NCBI GenBank assembly: GCA_017472375.1
Contig: JAFUQL010000034.1
Span: 1 to 14,314, forward strand
Length of the DNA: 14,314 nucleotides
Direction of reading: 5' to 3'
DNA from: Oscillospiraceae bacterium
Lineage (GTDB): Bacteria; Bacillota; Clostridia; Oscillospirales; Ruminococcaceae
Within the stretch, counting starts at the first letter, position 1; each line of letters begins with the position of its first letter. The notes under the pieces are model-generated. The model had not been told where the DNA came from. It searched no databases and was given only the letters and a program-made list of their open reading frames with translations. Of this stretch, positions 6,430-13,597 are shown one piece after another. The position numbers and the translations under genes were made by a program.

Positions 6430-6924
6430 ATGAAACGACTGTCCGCTCTGCTTCTCGCGCTGCTGCTGGCCCTGCTGATGGCCGCCTGCGGTTCCGATCC
6501 GCTCGGCACTCACATCTACTTCAACTTTGAGCCCACCGACGTGGCGCAGGCGGAGATGTTCCGGTACTCCGGCACCCCCGCCGACGCGGAGAAAAAGACC
6601 GTCACCGCTGAGGAGGACATCCGCATCCTCATCGGGATGCTGGAAAACCTGCCGCTGGACGCCTCCTCCATGGAGCCCACCGTGCCCGCCGGGATGTTCT
6701 GTGTGCGCTTCACCCTGAACGACGGCGGCACCGTGGAGATGATCTACGCCGGCTGCGGCGAGGGCGGCGGGCGGCTGTCCCTCTCGCCGGATCACATCGA
6801 GCTCTTCACCAGCGACGGCGATCTGGGCCGCTACTGGACGGACCTGAACGGCGAATACGAGGCCGTGCCCGCCACCGAGGAGGAACTGCCCAAACTCCCG
6901 GACGGCACCATCCCGGTGGAATAA
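6430..6924 (+). CDS. Small putative lipoprotein, function unknown
   Basis: The 164-residue protein begins with a typical lipoprotein signal: MKR, a leucine/alanine-rich core and LMAAC with the lipid-modified cysteine at residue 20. The mature part is acidic and has no motif I recognise. Strand-like segments (for example FCVRFTLNDGGTVEMIYAG, about residues 96-114) suggest a small beta-rich domain anchored on the outside of the membrane. The start is well supported by GGAGG eight bases upstream and a near-perfect promoter 46 bases upstream. The gene stands alone: a strong terminator follows it immediately and the next gene is convergent. Its role cannot be inferred from context. Confidence 0.85.
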   Translation: MKRLSALLLALLLALLMAACGSDPLGTHIYFNFEPTDVAQAEMFRYSGTPADAEKKTVTAEEDIRILIGMLENLPLDASSMEPTVPAGMFCVRFTLNDGGTVEMIYAGCGEGGGRLSLSPDHIELFTSDGDLGRYWTDLNGEYEAVPATEEELPKLPDGTIPVE

Positions 6925-6933
6925 ACAGCACAA

Positions 6934-6980
6934 ACAGCCCGCAGACGAGGGAACTCCCCCGTCTGCGGGCTGTCTTTTTC
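6934..6980 (+). terminator. Strong Rho-independent terminator after the lipoprotein gene
   Basis: A perfect 14-base stem (6934-6947 with 6960-6973, ACAGCCCGCAGACG and its complement) encloses a 12-base loop and is followed by TCTTTTT. It lies between convergent genes. On the minus strand the T tract is poorer, so any bidirectional action would be weaker. Confidence 0.9.
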
Positions 6981-6991
6981 TGTTTTGGGTG

Positions 6992-7717
6992 TCACCCCAG
7001 CAGGGCGGCGGGGTCGGTGTACCGGCCGCTCTCCTGCACCTCAAAGTGCAGATGAGTCCCCAGATCCGCCTCGGCGGGTACCGTGCCGATGAGCCCCAGC
7101 CGGTCGCCGGCTCTGACCCGGTCGCCGGCCTTCACCTCAGGTTTTGCAAGGCCCTGATAGCGGTAGATGCGGTCGCCGTCCGACACCTCCACCGTCCAGC
7201 CCCACACCGCATCCTGAAAGACCGCGGTCACCTCGCCCAGCGCGGCAGCTTTCACCGCCGCATCCCCGGCGCAGGCGATGTCGATGCCGTTGTGGGTGCG
7301 CCAGTCGCCCAGGGTGGCATTGTACACCAGCTCGTCACCGCTGCAGGCGGCGGCGATCTGCCCACTCACAGGCCAGACATAGGGCGATGCAGCCACATCG
7401 GCAGGCGGCGTAGAGGGTTCGGGCACGGCGGACGGCGCAGAGGAGGCAGACGCCTGCGGCTGCGGCTGGGAGGACGGCTGCAAGGGCGCGGGCTCCACGG
7501 GCACATCCTCGGTTTTCTGCTCCACCGGCGCATCGGGCCAGTCCCATGTGAATTCCTCCTCCGTCTCATAGCCCGGGTCGCTGACCACGGGGTCGTCGTT
7601 CATTCGGTCCACCACCGTGCGGATGGCCCATGCGCTGGAGGCTGCCGCCGCCAGAATGCAGGCCACCAGCGCCAGATAGAAGCCTTTATCCCGCAAAAAG
7701 GATGTAATTCGGTTCAT
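6992..7717 (-). CDS. Membrane-anchored M23 family peptidase, SpoIIQ-like
   Basis: The 241-residue protein has one N-terminal membrane helix (about 12-32, with basic residues before it). A disordered linker rich in Pro, Gln, Ser, Ala and Glu follows (about 41-110), then a C-terminal LytM/M23 domain. The zinc-binding residues are visible: H142 and D146 in THNGIDI, and H222 and H224 in GTHLHFEV. The domain could therefore be an active endopeptidase on peptidoglycan, outside the membrane. Size and layout match SpoIIQ of sporulating Clostridia, which works at the engulfing forespore membrane, but a general cell-wall hydrolase or scaffold is equally possible. The ATG at 7717 has GGAG seven bases upstream; longer upstream frames lack such a site. 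The gene is monocistronic and divergent from the UPF0145 gene. Confidence 0.85.
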   Translation of the reverse strand: MNRITSFLRDKGFYLALVACILAAAASSAWAIRTVVDRMNDDPVVSDPGYETEEEFTWDWPDAPVEQKTEDVPVEPAPLQPSSQPQPQASASSAPSAVPEPSTPPADVAASPYVWPVSGQIAAACSGDELVYNATLGDWRTHNGIDIACAGDAAVKAAALGEVTAVFQDAVWGWTVEVSDGDRIYRYQGLAKPEVKAGDRVRAGDRLGLIGTVPAEADLGTHLHFEVQESGRYTDPAALLG

Positions 7718-7840
7718 TTGTACGCTCCGTTCCCGGCGCCCTGCCGTGGGGCTGTGGTGCGCCGCAGTTTGTGTATCGTATCGACACCCATAGTTTGCAG
7801 CACCCCGGGCGGGAATATTCATGCCCCGCCGACCTGGTTT

Positions 7841-7869
7841 TTGAAAGATTTGCGCCGCCCGTTTCGTAT
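7841..7869 (+). promoter_or_regulatory. Weak candidate promoter for the UPF0145 gene
   Basis: TTGAAA (7841-7846) is followed after 17 bases by TCGTAT (7864-7869), which matches TATAAT at only three positions. The position is right (about 45 bases before the ATG at 7913), but the -10 box is poor. Confidence 0.25.
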
Positions 7870-7912
7870 TGATAGAAAAGGCGCTGAGCCGATACAGAAA
7901 GGATGGGAACGT

Positions 7913-8233
7913 ATGATCATCACCACCACCCCCAGCATCGAAGGGCATGAGATCCTGGAGTACCGTCAGGTGGTCTTCGGGGAGGTCATCTCCGGCGTGG
8001 ACTTTGTGAAGGACTTCACCGCAGGGCTGTCCAACTTCTTCGGCGGCCGCTCCGGCACCTATGAGGAGGAGCTGGTGCAGGCCCGCGCGCAGGCCATGCA
8101 GGAGATGCAGCAGCGCGCCCGGGACGTGGGCGCCAACGCCATCGTGGGCGTGGACATCGACTACGAGGTGCTGGGCAGCGACAACGGCATGCTCATGGTC
8201 ACCGCCAGCGGCACCGCTGTGGTCATCCGCTGA
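7913..8233 (+). CDS. UPF0145 / YbjQ family protein
   Basis: The 106-residue protein matches the YbjQ (UPF0145) family across its whole length. The N-terminal strand MIITTTPSIEGHEI is followed by the GEVISGVDFVKD segment. A helix rich in Gln, Ala and Arg then leads into the hallmark GANAIVGVDIDYE (about 74-86). The end VTASGTAVVIR is typical of the family. Members are small cytoplasmic proteins that form ring-like oligomers; the molecular role is not established, though some have been linked to heavy-metal binding. The ATG at 7913 has an AAAGGA sequence about nine bases upstream. The gene is a single-gene unit ending at a strong terminator shared with the convergent exporter operon. Confidence 0.92.
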   Translation: MIITTTPSIEGHEILEYRQVVFGEVISGVDFVKDFTAGLSNFFGGRSGTYEEELVQARAQAMQEMQQRARDVGANAIVGVDIDYEVLGSDNGMLMVTASGTAVVIR

Positions 8234-8247
8234 ACATACGGCATAAG

Positions 8248-8290
8248 AAAACCGCCCCTCCCGGCTGAATTTCCGGAAGGGGCGGTTTTT
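8248..8290. terminator. Bidirectional Rho-independent terminator between convergent units
   Basis: AAACCGCCCCT and AGGGGCGGTTT form a perfect 11-base stem. The loop contains a smaller TCCCGG/CCGGA pairing. A T run lies on the plus-strand side, and an A run on the other side gives TTTTC on the minus strand. It can end both the UPF0145 gene and the minus-strand nonulosonate/exporter operon. Confidence 0.9.
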
Positions 8291-8311
8291 ATTCGTTCAA
8301 TGCGCCCGCGG

Positions 8312-8824
8312 TCATTTCGCAGCCGGCTGTTCCCGTGTGGGGTCAGCCGGGGGCGGGGCGGCGGGGACGGTGTTTTTCGGCAGCATGAAGGAGGAGGTGT
8401 GCCCCTTCAGCGGGATGCTGAGCACCAGTGCGATGCCCAGCGCGATGCCCACGGCCACCTTGAAGGTCTCCACGCCTTTCATTGCCATCATGGCGCTGTT
8501 GCCCTGAATGAAGTAGTAGGCGGTGTAGTAGATGCCCGAGCCGGGCACCAGCGGGAAGATGCCGCCCAGCAGGAACACGATGACCGGCGCCCGGCGGGTG
8601 ATGGCAAACCAGCGCGCCAGCGCCGCCATGGGCAGGGTGGCGAAGAAGCGGGCCATGGGCACGCTCATGCCCAGCTGCTGGCCGATGCGGTAGCCCAGCC
8701 AGCCCATGGCGCCGGTGATGGCGCAGGATACATAGTGCCGCCGGTCCACCTGAAAGAGGGCTGCGTAGGCCACGCTTGCCGCGCCGGAGGCCAGCACTTC
8801 CAGCAGAAGGGTGGTCAGTTCCAC
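8312..8824 (-). CDS. Threonine/serine exporter subunit, ThrE C-terminal (YjjB-like) domain protein
   Basis: The 170-residue integral membrane protein has about four or five hydrophobic segments and the motif PLVPGSGIYYTAYY, typical of the ThrE_2/DUF3815 family (YjjB). In Escherichia coli YjjB works with YjjP in exporting succinate. Fused homologues such as corynebacterial ThrE export threonine and serine. The substrate here is unknown. The GTG start at 8824 is supported by AGGAGG nine bases upstream and overlaps the end of the YjjP-like gene by ten bases, so the two subunits are probably made in a fixed ratio. It is the last gene of the operon. The C-terminal tail is polar and proline-rich (about 148-170). 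Confidence 0.88.
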   Translation of the reverse strand: MELTTLLLEVLASGAASVAYAALFQVDRRHYVSCAITGAMGWLGYRIGQQLGMSVPMARFFATLPMAALARWFAITRRAPVIVFLLGGIFPLVPGSGIYYTAYYFIQGNSAMMAMKGVETFKVAVGIALGIALVLSIPLKGHTSSFMLPKNTVPAAPPPADPTREQPAAK

Positions 8825-9594
8825 AGCACGATCCCTCCTCCCAGCAGATTTACAAAGCCCAGCGCGGCGCCCACGCCGATGGCTACCGAGCCGGCGGCGA
8901 AGATGGCGTCGATGAGCCGGATGGTGCCGGCCAGATAGTCGCCGCTCACATAGTCCCGGATGCCCATGGTCAGGGCCACGCCGGGGGTCAGGGGCATCAG
9001 CGCACCGATGGCGGTGATCTCCACATCCAGCCAAGGATAGGCCACCTCCACCAGCGACACGGCGCACACCAGCATGGCAGCGCTGGCCAGGCGGGCAAAG
9101 ATGCGGTTCATGCCGGTGCGGGTCAGCATCACCATCATGAACTGCACCATACCGGCCACCACGCCGGCCATCATGCACTCCAGCACGCCGCCGCCGAACA
9201 GGTAGCCGAAGCAGACGCTGCCCGCTGCACAGGCGATCACCTGATCCTCCACGCCGATGTCCGGCATGGCGCGGATCTGCTCCAGACGGGCGCGGGCGCC
9301 CTCCAGATCCAGCACGCCGTTGGCGATCTCGCGGGACATCTCGTTGATGGCCTCCACCCGGCCCATGTGCATCCCGTTGCGGGGGCTGTGGCGCACCTGT
9401 GCGTGGGCGCTATCCCCCTTCAGGCTGGCGATGATGCCGTTGGTGAGTACATAGGCCTCAAAGCCCTCTGCACCCAGATTTTTGGCGATGTACACCATGG
9501 TCTGCTGGGCGCGGAAGGTCTCCGCGCCGCTGGACAGCAGCAGAATGCCCGCATCCACCGTGAGCTGCAGGATCTCGCTGTCTCGTTTATCCAC
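8815..9594 (-). CDS. Threonine/serine exporter subunit, ThrE N-terminal (YjjP-like) domain protein
   Basis: The 259-residue protein belongs to the ThrE/DUF1212 (YjjP) family. A cytoplasmic N-terminal part carries DAGILLLSSGAETFRAQQTM (14-33), the family hallmark. About five membrane helices follow from residue 117 on, and the motif MPLTPGVALTMGIRD (200-214) is also conserved in the family. Together with the overlapping YjjB-like gene it should form a small-molecule exporter (amino or dicarboxylic acids). The GTG start at 9594 lies inside the end of the CMP-nonulosonate synthetase gene (eight-base overlap), with GGGAGG six bases upstream. The exporter is therefore expressed from the nonulosonic acid operon, although a functional link is not known. 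An internal promoter cannot be excluded. Confidence 0.92.
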   Translation of the reverse strand: MDKRDSEILQLTVDAGILLLSSGAETFRAQQTMVYIAKNLGAEGFEAYVLTNGIIASLKGDSAHAQVRHSPRNGMHMGRVEAINEMSREIANGVLDLEGARARLEQIRAMPDIGVEDQVIACAAGSVCFGYLFGGGVLECMMAGVVAGMVQFMMVMLTRTGMNRIFARLASAAMLVCAVSLVEVAYPWLDVEITAIGALMPLTPGVALTMGIRDYVSGDYLAGTIRLIDAIFAAGSVAIGVGAALGFVNLLGGGIVLWN

Positions 9595-10351
9595 GGATGG
9601 CCTCCCGAACCTGACCGAACTCCTCGTAGTGGCTGTACAGATGGCGGGCGATGACCTCCATCAGCAGGAAGTCCTCCTCGCTGTCGATGTCCAGAATGCC
9701 CGTGTCCATCATCAGGGTAACGTAGGTGCGGGCCTCCCAGATGTTGTGGGTGGCGTTGCCGGCGAGGAAATCCCGCTCATACACATAGATGCTGGCATTC
9801 ACGTCAAAGAAGCTGGGGGCCTGCTGCCGGGTGGCGAACCACACATCGCCGATGCCCCGCTCGATGTGGTCGCCGCAGTCCTGGACCATATTGCAGCAGG
9901 GGTTGCGGCGACTCTCGGTGGCACTGTACACCAGCTGCAGGTCGTCCCGGGCGGCCTTCATCTCGTAGGCATTGGCCAGATCCTGAGCCGTGCGCAGCGG
10001 GCTGGTGATGTCCAGATCCATCACATAGTCGTAGGCAAAACCCCGCATCTCCTCCATGCGGGTCAGGCTGTCCTGAATGACCTCCATCTTGGGCACAGTG
10101 TCGCCGCCCAGCGCTTCACAGCGGGGCAGGAACACCACCTCGGGGTACTTCGCCGCCACCAGCTCCGCCAGCTCCTTGCTGTCGGTGTTCAGGGCGATGT
10201 CGGCCTGCACCTCGGGGTGGGCGGCCAGAAACAGGTTCGCGGCGGCCAGGCTGTAGTAGACCAGCGGCTTGTCGCAGAAGGTCTTGAGGTTCTTGTTCTT
10301 GAAGCCCTTGCTGCCTGCGCGGCCGCAAACCGTGATGAGCAGTTTTTTCAT
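9587..10351 (-). CDS. neuA: CMP-nonulosonic acid (sialic acid-type) synthetase
   Basis: The 254-residue cytidylyltransferase should activate the nonulosonic acid with CTP to its CMP sugar, the final cytoplasmic step before transfer. The CTP-binding loop CGRAGSKGFKNKNL (9-22), the DLDITSPLR motif (112-120), NASIYVY (185-191) and the DIDSEEDF end motif (221-228) are all present. The ATG at 10351 is preferred over an in-frame GTG at 10372 because GAGGG lies about nine bases upstream of it. The gene follows the interrupted oxidoreductase by 38 bases and overlaps the exporter gene by eight. Whether the sugar is N-acetylneuraminic or legionaminic acid cannot be decided from the visible sequence; a KdsB-type role is unlikely given the neighbours. 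Confidence 0.92.
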   Translation of the reverse strand: MKKLLITVCGRAGSKGFKNKNLKTFCDKPLVYYSLAAANLFLAAHPEVQADIALNTDSKELAELVAAKYPEVVFLPRCEALGGDTVPKMEVIQDSLTRMEEMRGFAYDYVMDLDITSPLRTAQDLANAYEMKAARDDLQLVYSATESRRNPCCNMVQDCGDHIERGIGDVWFATRQQAPSFFDVNASIYVYERDFLAGNATHNIWEARTYVTLMMDTGILDIDSEEDFLLMEVIARHLYSHYEEFGQVREAIRG

Positions 10352-10389
10352 GATCCTTTTCCCTCGTTTCACATCAATGATGAGCGCGC

Positions 10390-11337
10390 TCAGCCGGGCA
10401 CGCCCTGCGCACCCTCGCCCAGGGTCAGCTTCAGCACCTCCAGCGCCATGCGGGGCGGGTTGATGCTCTCGCCGCTGCCGGTGAGGGCGTAGTCCACAAA
10501 GTATTCCATCTCCCGCTCATAGCGGCGGTTCACCGGCTCGTCGTGGTGCTGCACGGTGCCGTCCTCCAGCGTCAGGGTGCCCGCGCCGAAGTCCGCTGTG
10601 ACGGTGCCATGCTCGCACAGCAGCTCGATGCTGCGGCGGTAGCCCCGGCCGAAGTAGTCCAGATGCACCTCGGCCAGCAGCTTCGGATACCGGGCGATGT
10701 ACACCGACAGGTCGTCCGAATCGATCTCCAGATGGCTGTAGGTGCCCTTGAAGTTGTACACCGCCTCGGGCAGGCCGAACAGCTCCACCAGATAATCCCA
10801 CTCGTGGATCAGGTCGATGGTCACGCCGCCGCCCATGTCCTTGTGGGCGGAGTAGACGGTGCGGTAGTCCACGCCGGGGCGCCAGTCGGGCAGATAGGAC
10901 GAGCAGATGACCCGGGCGGAGTAGGGCCGCAGCAGAGGCAGAAGCTGCCTCAGCGCCACCATGGTGCCGCACCAGCGCATGGGCGCGGCCACATAGGCTT
11001 TCTGATGCTCGTCCAGCCCCAGCGCCGCCAGATCGTAGCCGGTGGCCTCGAAGATGGGCTTTTCGATGAACAGCGCCTTCGCCCGGCCCGCCAGCGCCCG
11101 GATGGCCTCCGCGTGCAGATGGGTGGGGTTGGTGATGAAGGCCAGGTCGTACTCGCCCAGGTCCTACCAGTCGGTGTACTGGGCGTGCAGCAGCTCGGCC
11201 ACGCCCTCCCGCAGGGGCCCGTGCCCGCTGCGCAGGGCGTCCGCCTGCAGTTCGATGCCCCGGCTGTCGCACAGGGCCGCAAGATTTTTCAGGTGCCGGG
11301 TGCCGATGGAGCCCGGCCCGATGAACAGTGCTTTCAT
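10390..11337 (-). pseudogene. Gfo/Idh/MocA oxidoreductase interrupted by one in-frame amber codon
   Basis: Codons 1-57 from the ATG at 11337 encode a Rossmann start (GPGSIGTRH, 8-15). Codon 58 is TAG (11164-11166). The same frame then continues without a break to the TGA at 10390, for 315 codons. Downstream residues are well conserved: AFITNPTHLHAEA (66-78), the EKP motif (E92, K93, P94), YLPDWRPGVDYR (148-159) and GGGVTIDLIHEWDY (169-182). Members bind NAD(P) and oxidise or reduce sugars; relatives with the YLPDWRP motif occur in nonulosonic acid loci. There is no frameshift and no other decay, so this may be a recent nonsense mutation, a sequence error (TAG is one change from CAG or GAG) or a read-through codon. 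Reinitiation at the GTG at 10992 would lose the NAD-binding half. Confidence 0.85.
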
Positions 11338-11367
11338 GGGTATCACATCCTCAAAAACGGTGGCGGC

Positions 11368-12345
11368 TCAGGCCTGCTCGATGCGCTCGATCAGGTCGAT
11401 GGTCTGCTGGTCCTGCTCGAAGCTGTAGCGGGGGGTCTCCTCGCCCTTCAGCACCGCAAAGAAGTTGGCCAGCTCGTCCACATAGGCGTTCTCCACCACA
11501 TTGTCGCTGTAGCGGCTGTCGTGTTCAAAGGTCTCGTAGGTGACCACCGGGCGCTTCTCCCTGGCGGCGTGGTCGTAGTCGTACAGGCTGGTGGGGTTGC
11601 CCTCCCAGAACAGATGCAGTCCCTCACCGAAGCACTCGAAATTGCGCACCGCCTTGGGGCTGACCACGTCCGCGGCCAAAAAGCCCTTGGTACCGTTTTC
11701 ATGGCGCAGGGTGACGAACCAGGTGTCCGCGTAGGGCACCTCCAGGTCACTGAGCTTGTCCCGCATCACCTGCACCGAGGTCACCGGGCCGAAGGCATCC
11801 AGCAGCCAGGGCAGGTCGATGCCGAAGATCTCCCGCACGCCGCCGGTGCGGGCGTCGCTCATAAAGAAGTTCTTGTAGCTCTCCCAGGGATGCCAGTCGG
11901 GCAGGTACTGGCCGATGTGGTAGATGTAGTTGACGGGCTTTGCGAATTCGGCCACCCGGCGCTTGATGTACTGGGTCTCGCCCCGGTACAGCATGGTGCT
12001 GGACAGGAACAGAGGCAGGCCCTTTTCCTTCGCTTTGGCGATGTTTTCGGCATAGCCGTCGTCCACCAGATTCAGCTCGGTGAACACCGGCAGGCCGGCA
12101 TCCAGCAGCTCGCTGATGATGCCGCTGTGGGTGATGGGCGCGGTGCACACCAGCGCCGCATCCGGGTGCTCGGCCTCCACCGCCTCCGAAATGGACGGGT
12201 AGGCGGCGATGCCCAGACCCTCCGCCTCGGCGCGGCGGCTCTCGGTCATGTCCACGCCGCACAGCTCAATGGTGCCGTCCATGCCCCTGGCAAGGCGCGC
12301 ACGGCGCTTGCCCATGCTGCCCAGACCAACGATCAACAGTTTCAT
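11368..12345 (-). CDS. Gfo/Idh/MocA family oxidoreductase in the nonulosonic acid operon
   Basis: The 325-residue protein has an N-terminal Rossmann fold with GLGSMGKRR (7-15) and VCTAPITHSG (66-75). Its C-terminal dehydrogenase domain contains YLPDWHPWESY, then REIFGIDLPWLLDAFG. The position of the usual EKP motif reads T-E-L-N (89-92), so the catalytic lysine common in the family is replaced by leucine. The protein may still bind NAD(P) but use another residue, or act on a sugar without the standard chemistry. The ATG has GGGGGAG seven bases upstream and lies 21 bases after neuC. It is a distant paralogue of the interrupted oxidoreductase that follows. I infer a role in modifying the nonulosonate or its precursor; the reaction is unknown. 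Confidence 0.88.
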   Translation of the reverse strand: MKLLIVGLGSMGKRRARLARGMDGTIELCGVDMTESRRAEAEGLGIAAYPSISEAVEAEHPDAALVCTAPITHSGIISELLDAGLPVFTELNLVDDGYAENIAKAKEKGLPLFLSSTMLYRGETQYIKRRVAEFAKPVNYIYHIGQYLPDWHPWESYKNFFMSDARTGGVREIFGIDLPWLLDAFGPVTSVQVMRDKLSDLEVPYADTWFVTLRHENGTKGFLAADVVSPKAVRNFECFGEGLHLFWEGNPTSLYDYDHAAREKRPVVTYETFEHDSRYSDNVVENAYVDELANFFAVLKGEETPRYSFEQDQQTIDLIERIEQA

Positions 12346-12366
12346 GGGATAACTCCCCCTTGTCTT

Positions 12367-13581
12367 TTATGATACCGGCTCGGCCGGGTTGTGCCAGTCT
12401 GCGGGCACCGGGCCGTCGTAGAAGGCCTTGGGCGCCCCGAAGCCCGGGCGCAGCAGTTCCTGCTCCAGCACCCGGACCATGCGGGCACTGGTGTCGCCGC
12501 CGTTGTAGGGGCTGACGGTGCGCCGCGCTTTCTCACGGAACCCTGCGGTTTTTGCGGTCTCCAACGCGGCGGTGATGGCGTCCGCATCGGCGGGGCAGCA
12601 CAGCACATTGTCGCAGACGATGCGCCCGGCCTGACGGTCGCCGATGTTGAGGGTGGGCACCCCGAAGGTAGGGGTCTCCACCACGCCGCTGGAGGAATTG
12701 CCCGCCACCAGCGCGGCACAGCGCAGGGCGGCCACATACCGCACCACGCCCAGGCTGGTGAACGCCGCCGCCCGTTCCGGCCGCGCCGCCGCCCATTCGT
12801 CCCACATCCGGTTGATGGCCGCACCGCCCGCATCCGCGTTGGACTTGGTGATGAGCCAGTTCAACTCCGGCTCCCGCTCCATGGCGGTGAGCAGCGCCTG
12901 CATCTGGGCCATGGGGTCCGCATCGCCGGCGGTCTCCGGGTGGAAGGTCACGAGGCCGAAGGGCTTCTCCCCCCACTCCGCAAGGCCGAGGCTGGCCAGC
13001 AGGTCGGCCCGGCTCATGGGCGGGATGGTGCGCAGATTCTCGTCCCCCAGACCGCCCAATTGGTACACTGTCTCAGGCGCTTCGCCCATGCGGATGACCC
13101 GGGCGGCGTACTCGCCGCAGCTGGGGAAGTGCAGGTGGGCGATCTTGGTGATGCAGTGGCGGTAGTACTCGTCCGCCGCGCCCAGGGTCACGTCGCCGCC
13201 GCTGATGTGCACCACCGGCACCCGCTGCAGGGCGGCCGCCTGTGCCGCTGCGAAGATCTCGTACCGGTCGCCCAGCAGCAGCAGGGCGGCGGGGCGATGC
13301 TCCTCGAACCAGCGGCTGAACCGGTCGATGGTGCGGCACACCGCGCCGGCGGTGGCCAGCGGGCCGCTCTCCCCCTCCAGAATGGGGATACGGGCGGCGA
13401 TGGGCAGGCCGTCCGCCTCGATCTCCCGCACGGTCAGGCCGTATTCCCCGGCCAGATGCGCGCCGGTGACCAACAGGGCGGTGTCCAGCTTCTCACTGTT
13501 TTGAAGGCGGCGCAGCACCGGGCGCAGCAGGCCGTATTCCGCCCGGGTACCGGTGACAACCGCCAGTGTTTTCTTTTCCAT
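12367..13581 (-). CDS. neuC: UDP-N-acetylglucosamine 2-epimerase, hydrolysing (NeuC/LegG type)
   Basis: The 404-residue protein contains the NeuC hallmarks: GTRAEYG (11-17), GDRYE (104-108), HISGGDVTLGAADE (125-138), RHCITKIAHLHF (141-152), TFHPET (212-217) and GNSSSGVVETPTFG (294-307) followed by NIGDRQAGR (312-320). The family removes UDP while epimerising C2. NeuC yields N-acetylmannosamine from UDP-GlcNAc. LegG yields the 2,4-diacetamido-2,4,6-trideoxy-mannose precursor of legionaminic acid. The product feeds NeuB, encoded just upstream. The ATG at 13581 has GGGGAG eight bases upstream and lies 16 bases after neuB. The choice between sialic and legionaminic acid would depend on genes beyond the right edge, such as a 4,6-dehydratase and an aminotransferase. 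Confidence 0.93.
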   Translation of the reverse strand: MEKKTLAVVTGTRAEYGLLRPVLRRLQNSEKLDTALLVTGAHLAGEYGLTVREIEADGLPIAARIPILEGESGPLATAGAVCRTIDRFSRWFEEHRPAALLLLGDRYEIFAAAQAAALQRVPVVHISGGDVTLGAADEYYRHCITKIAHLHFPSCGEYAARVIRMGEAPETVYQLGGLGDENLRTIPPMSRADLLASLGLAEWGEKPFGLVTFHPETAGDADPMAQMQALLTAMEREPELNWLITKSNADAGGAAINRMWDEWAAARPERAAAFTSLGVVRYVAALRCAALVAGNSSSGVVETPTFGVPTLNIGDRQAGRIVCDNVLCCPADADAITAALETAKTAGFREKARRTVSPYNGGDTSARMVRVLEQELLRPGFGAPKAFYDGPVPADWHNPAEPVS

Positions 13582-13597
13582 GGGATGCTCTCCCCTC

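Noticed and set aside
7790..7820. Sigma-E-like sequence (GAATATT and CAAACTAT on the minus strand) upstream of the M23 gene
   Set aside because: The spacing is 16 bases, longer than usual for that factor, and the -10 matches only six of eight positions. It is not enough to claim sporulation control.
10370..10372. GTG as an alternative start of the CMP-nonulosonate synthetase
   Set aside because: It lacks an upstream ribosome binding site and would place the GAGGG sequence inside the gene; the ATG at 10351 is well placed relative to GAGGG.
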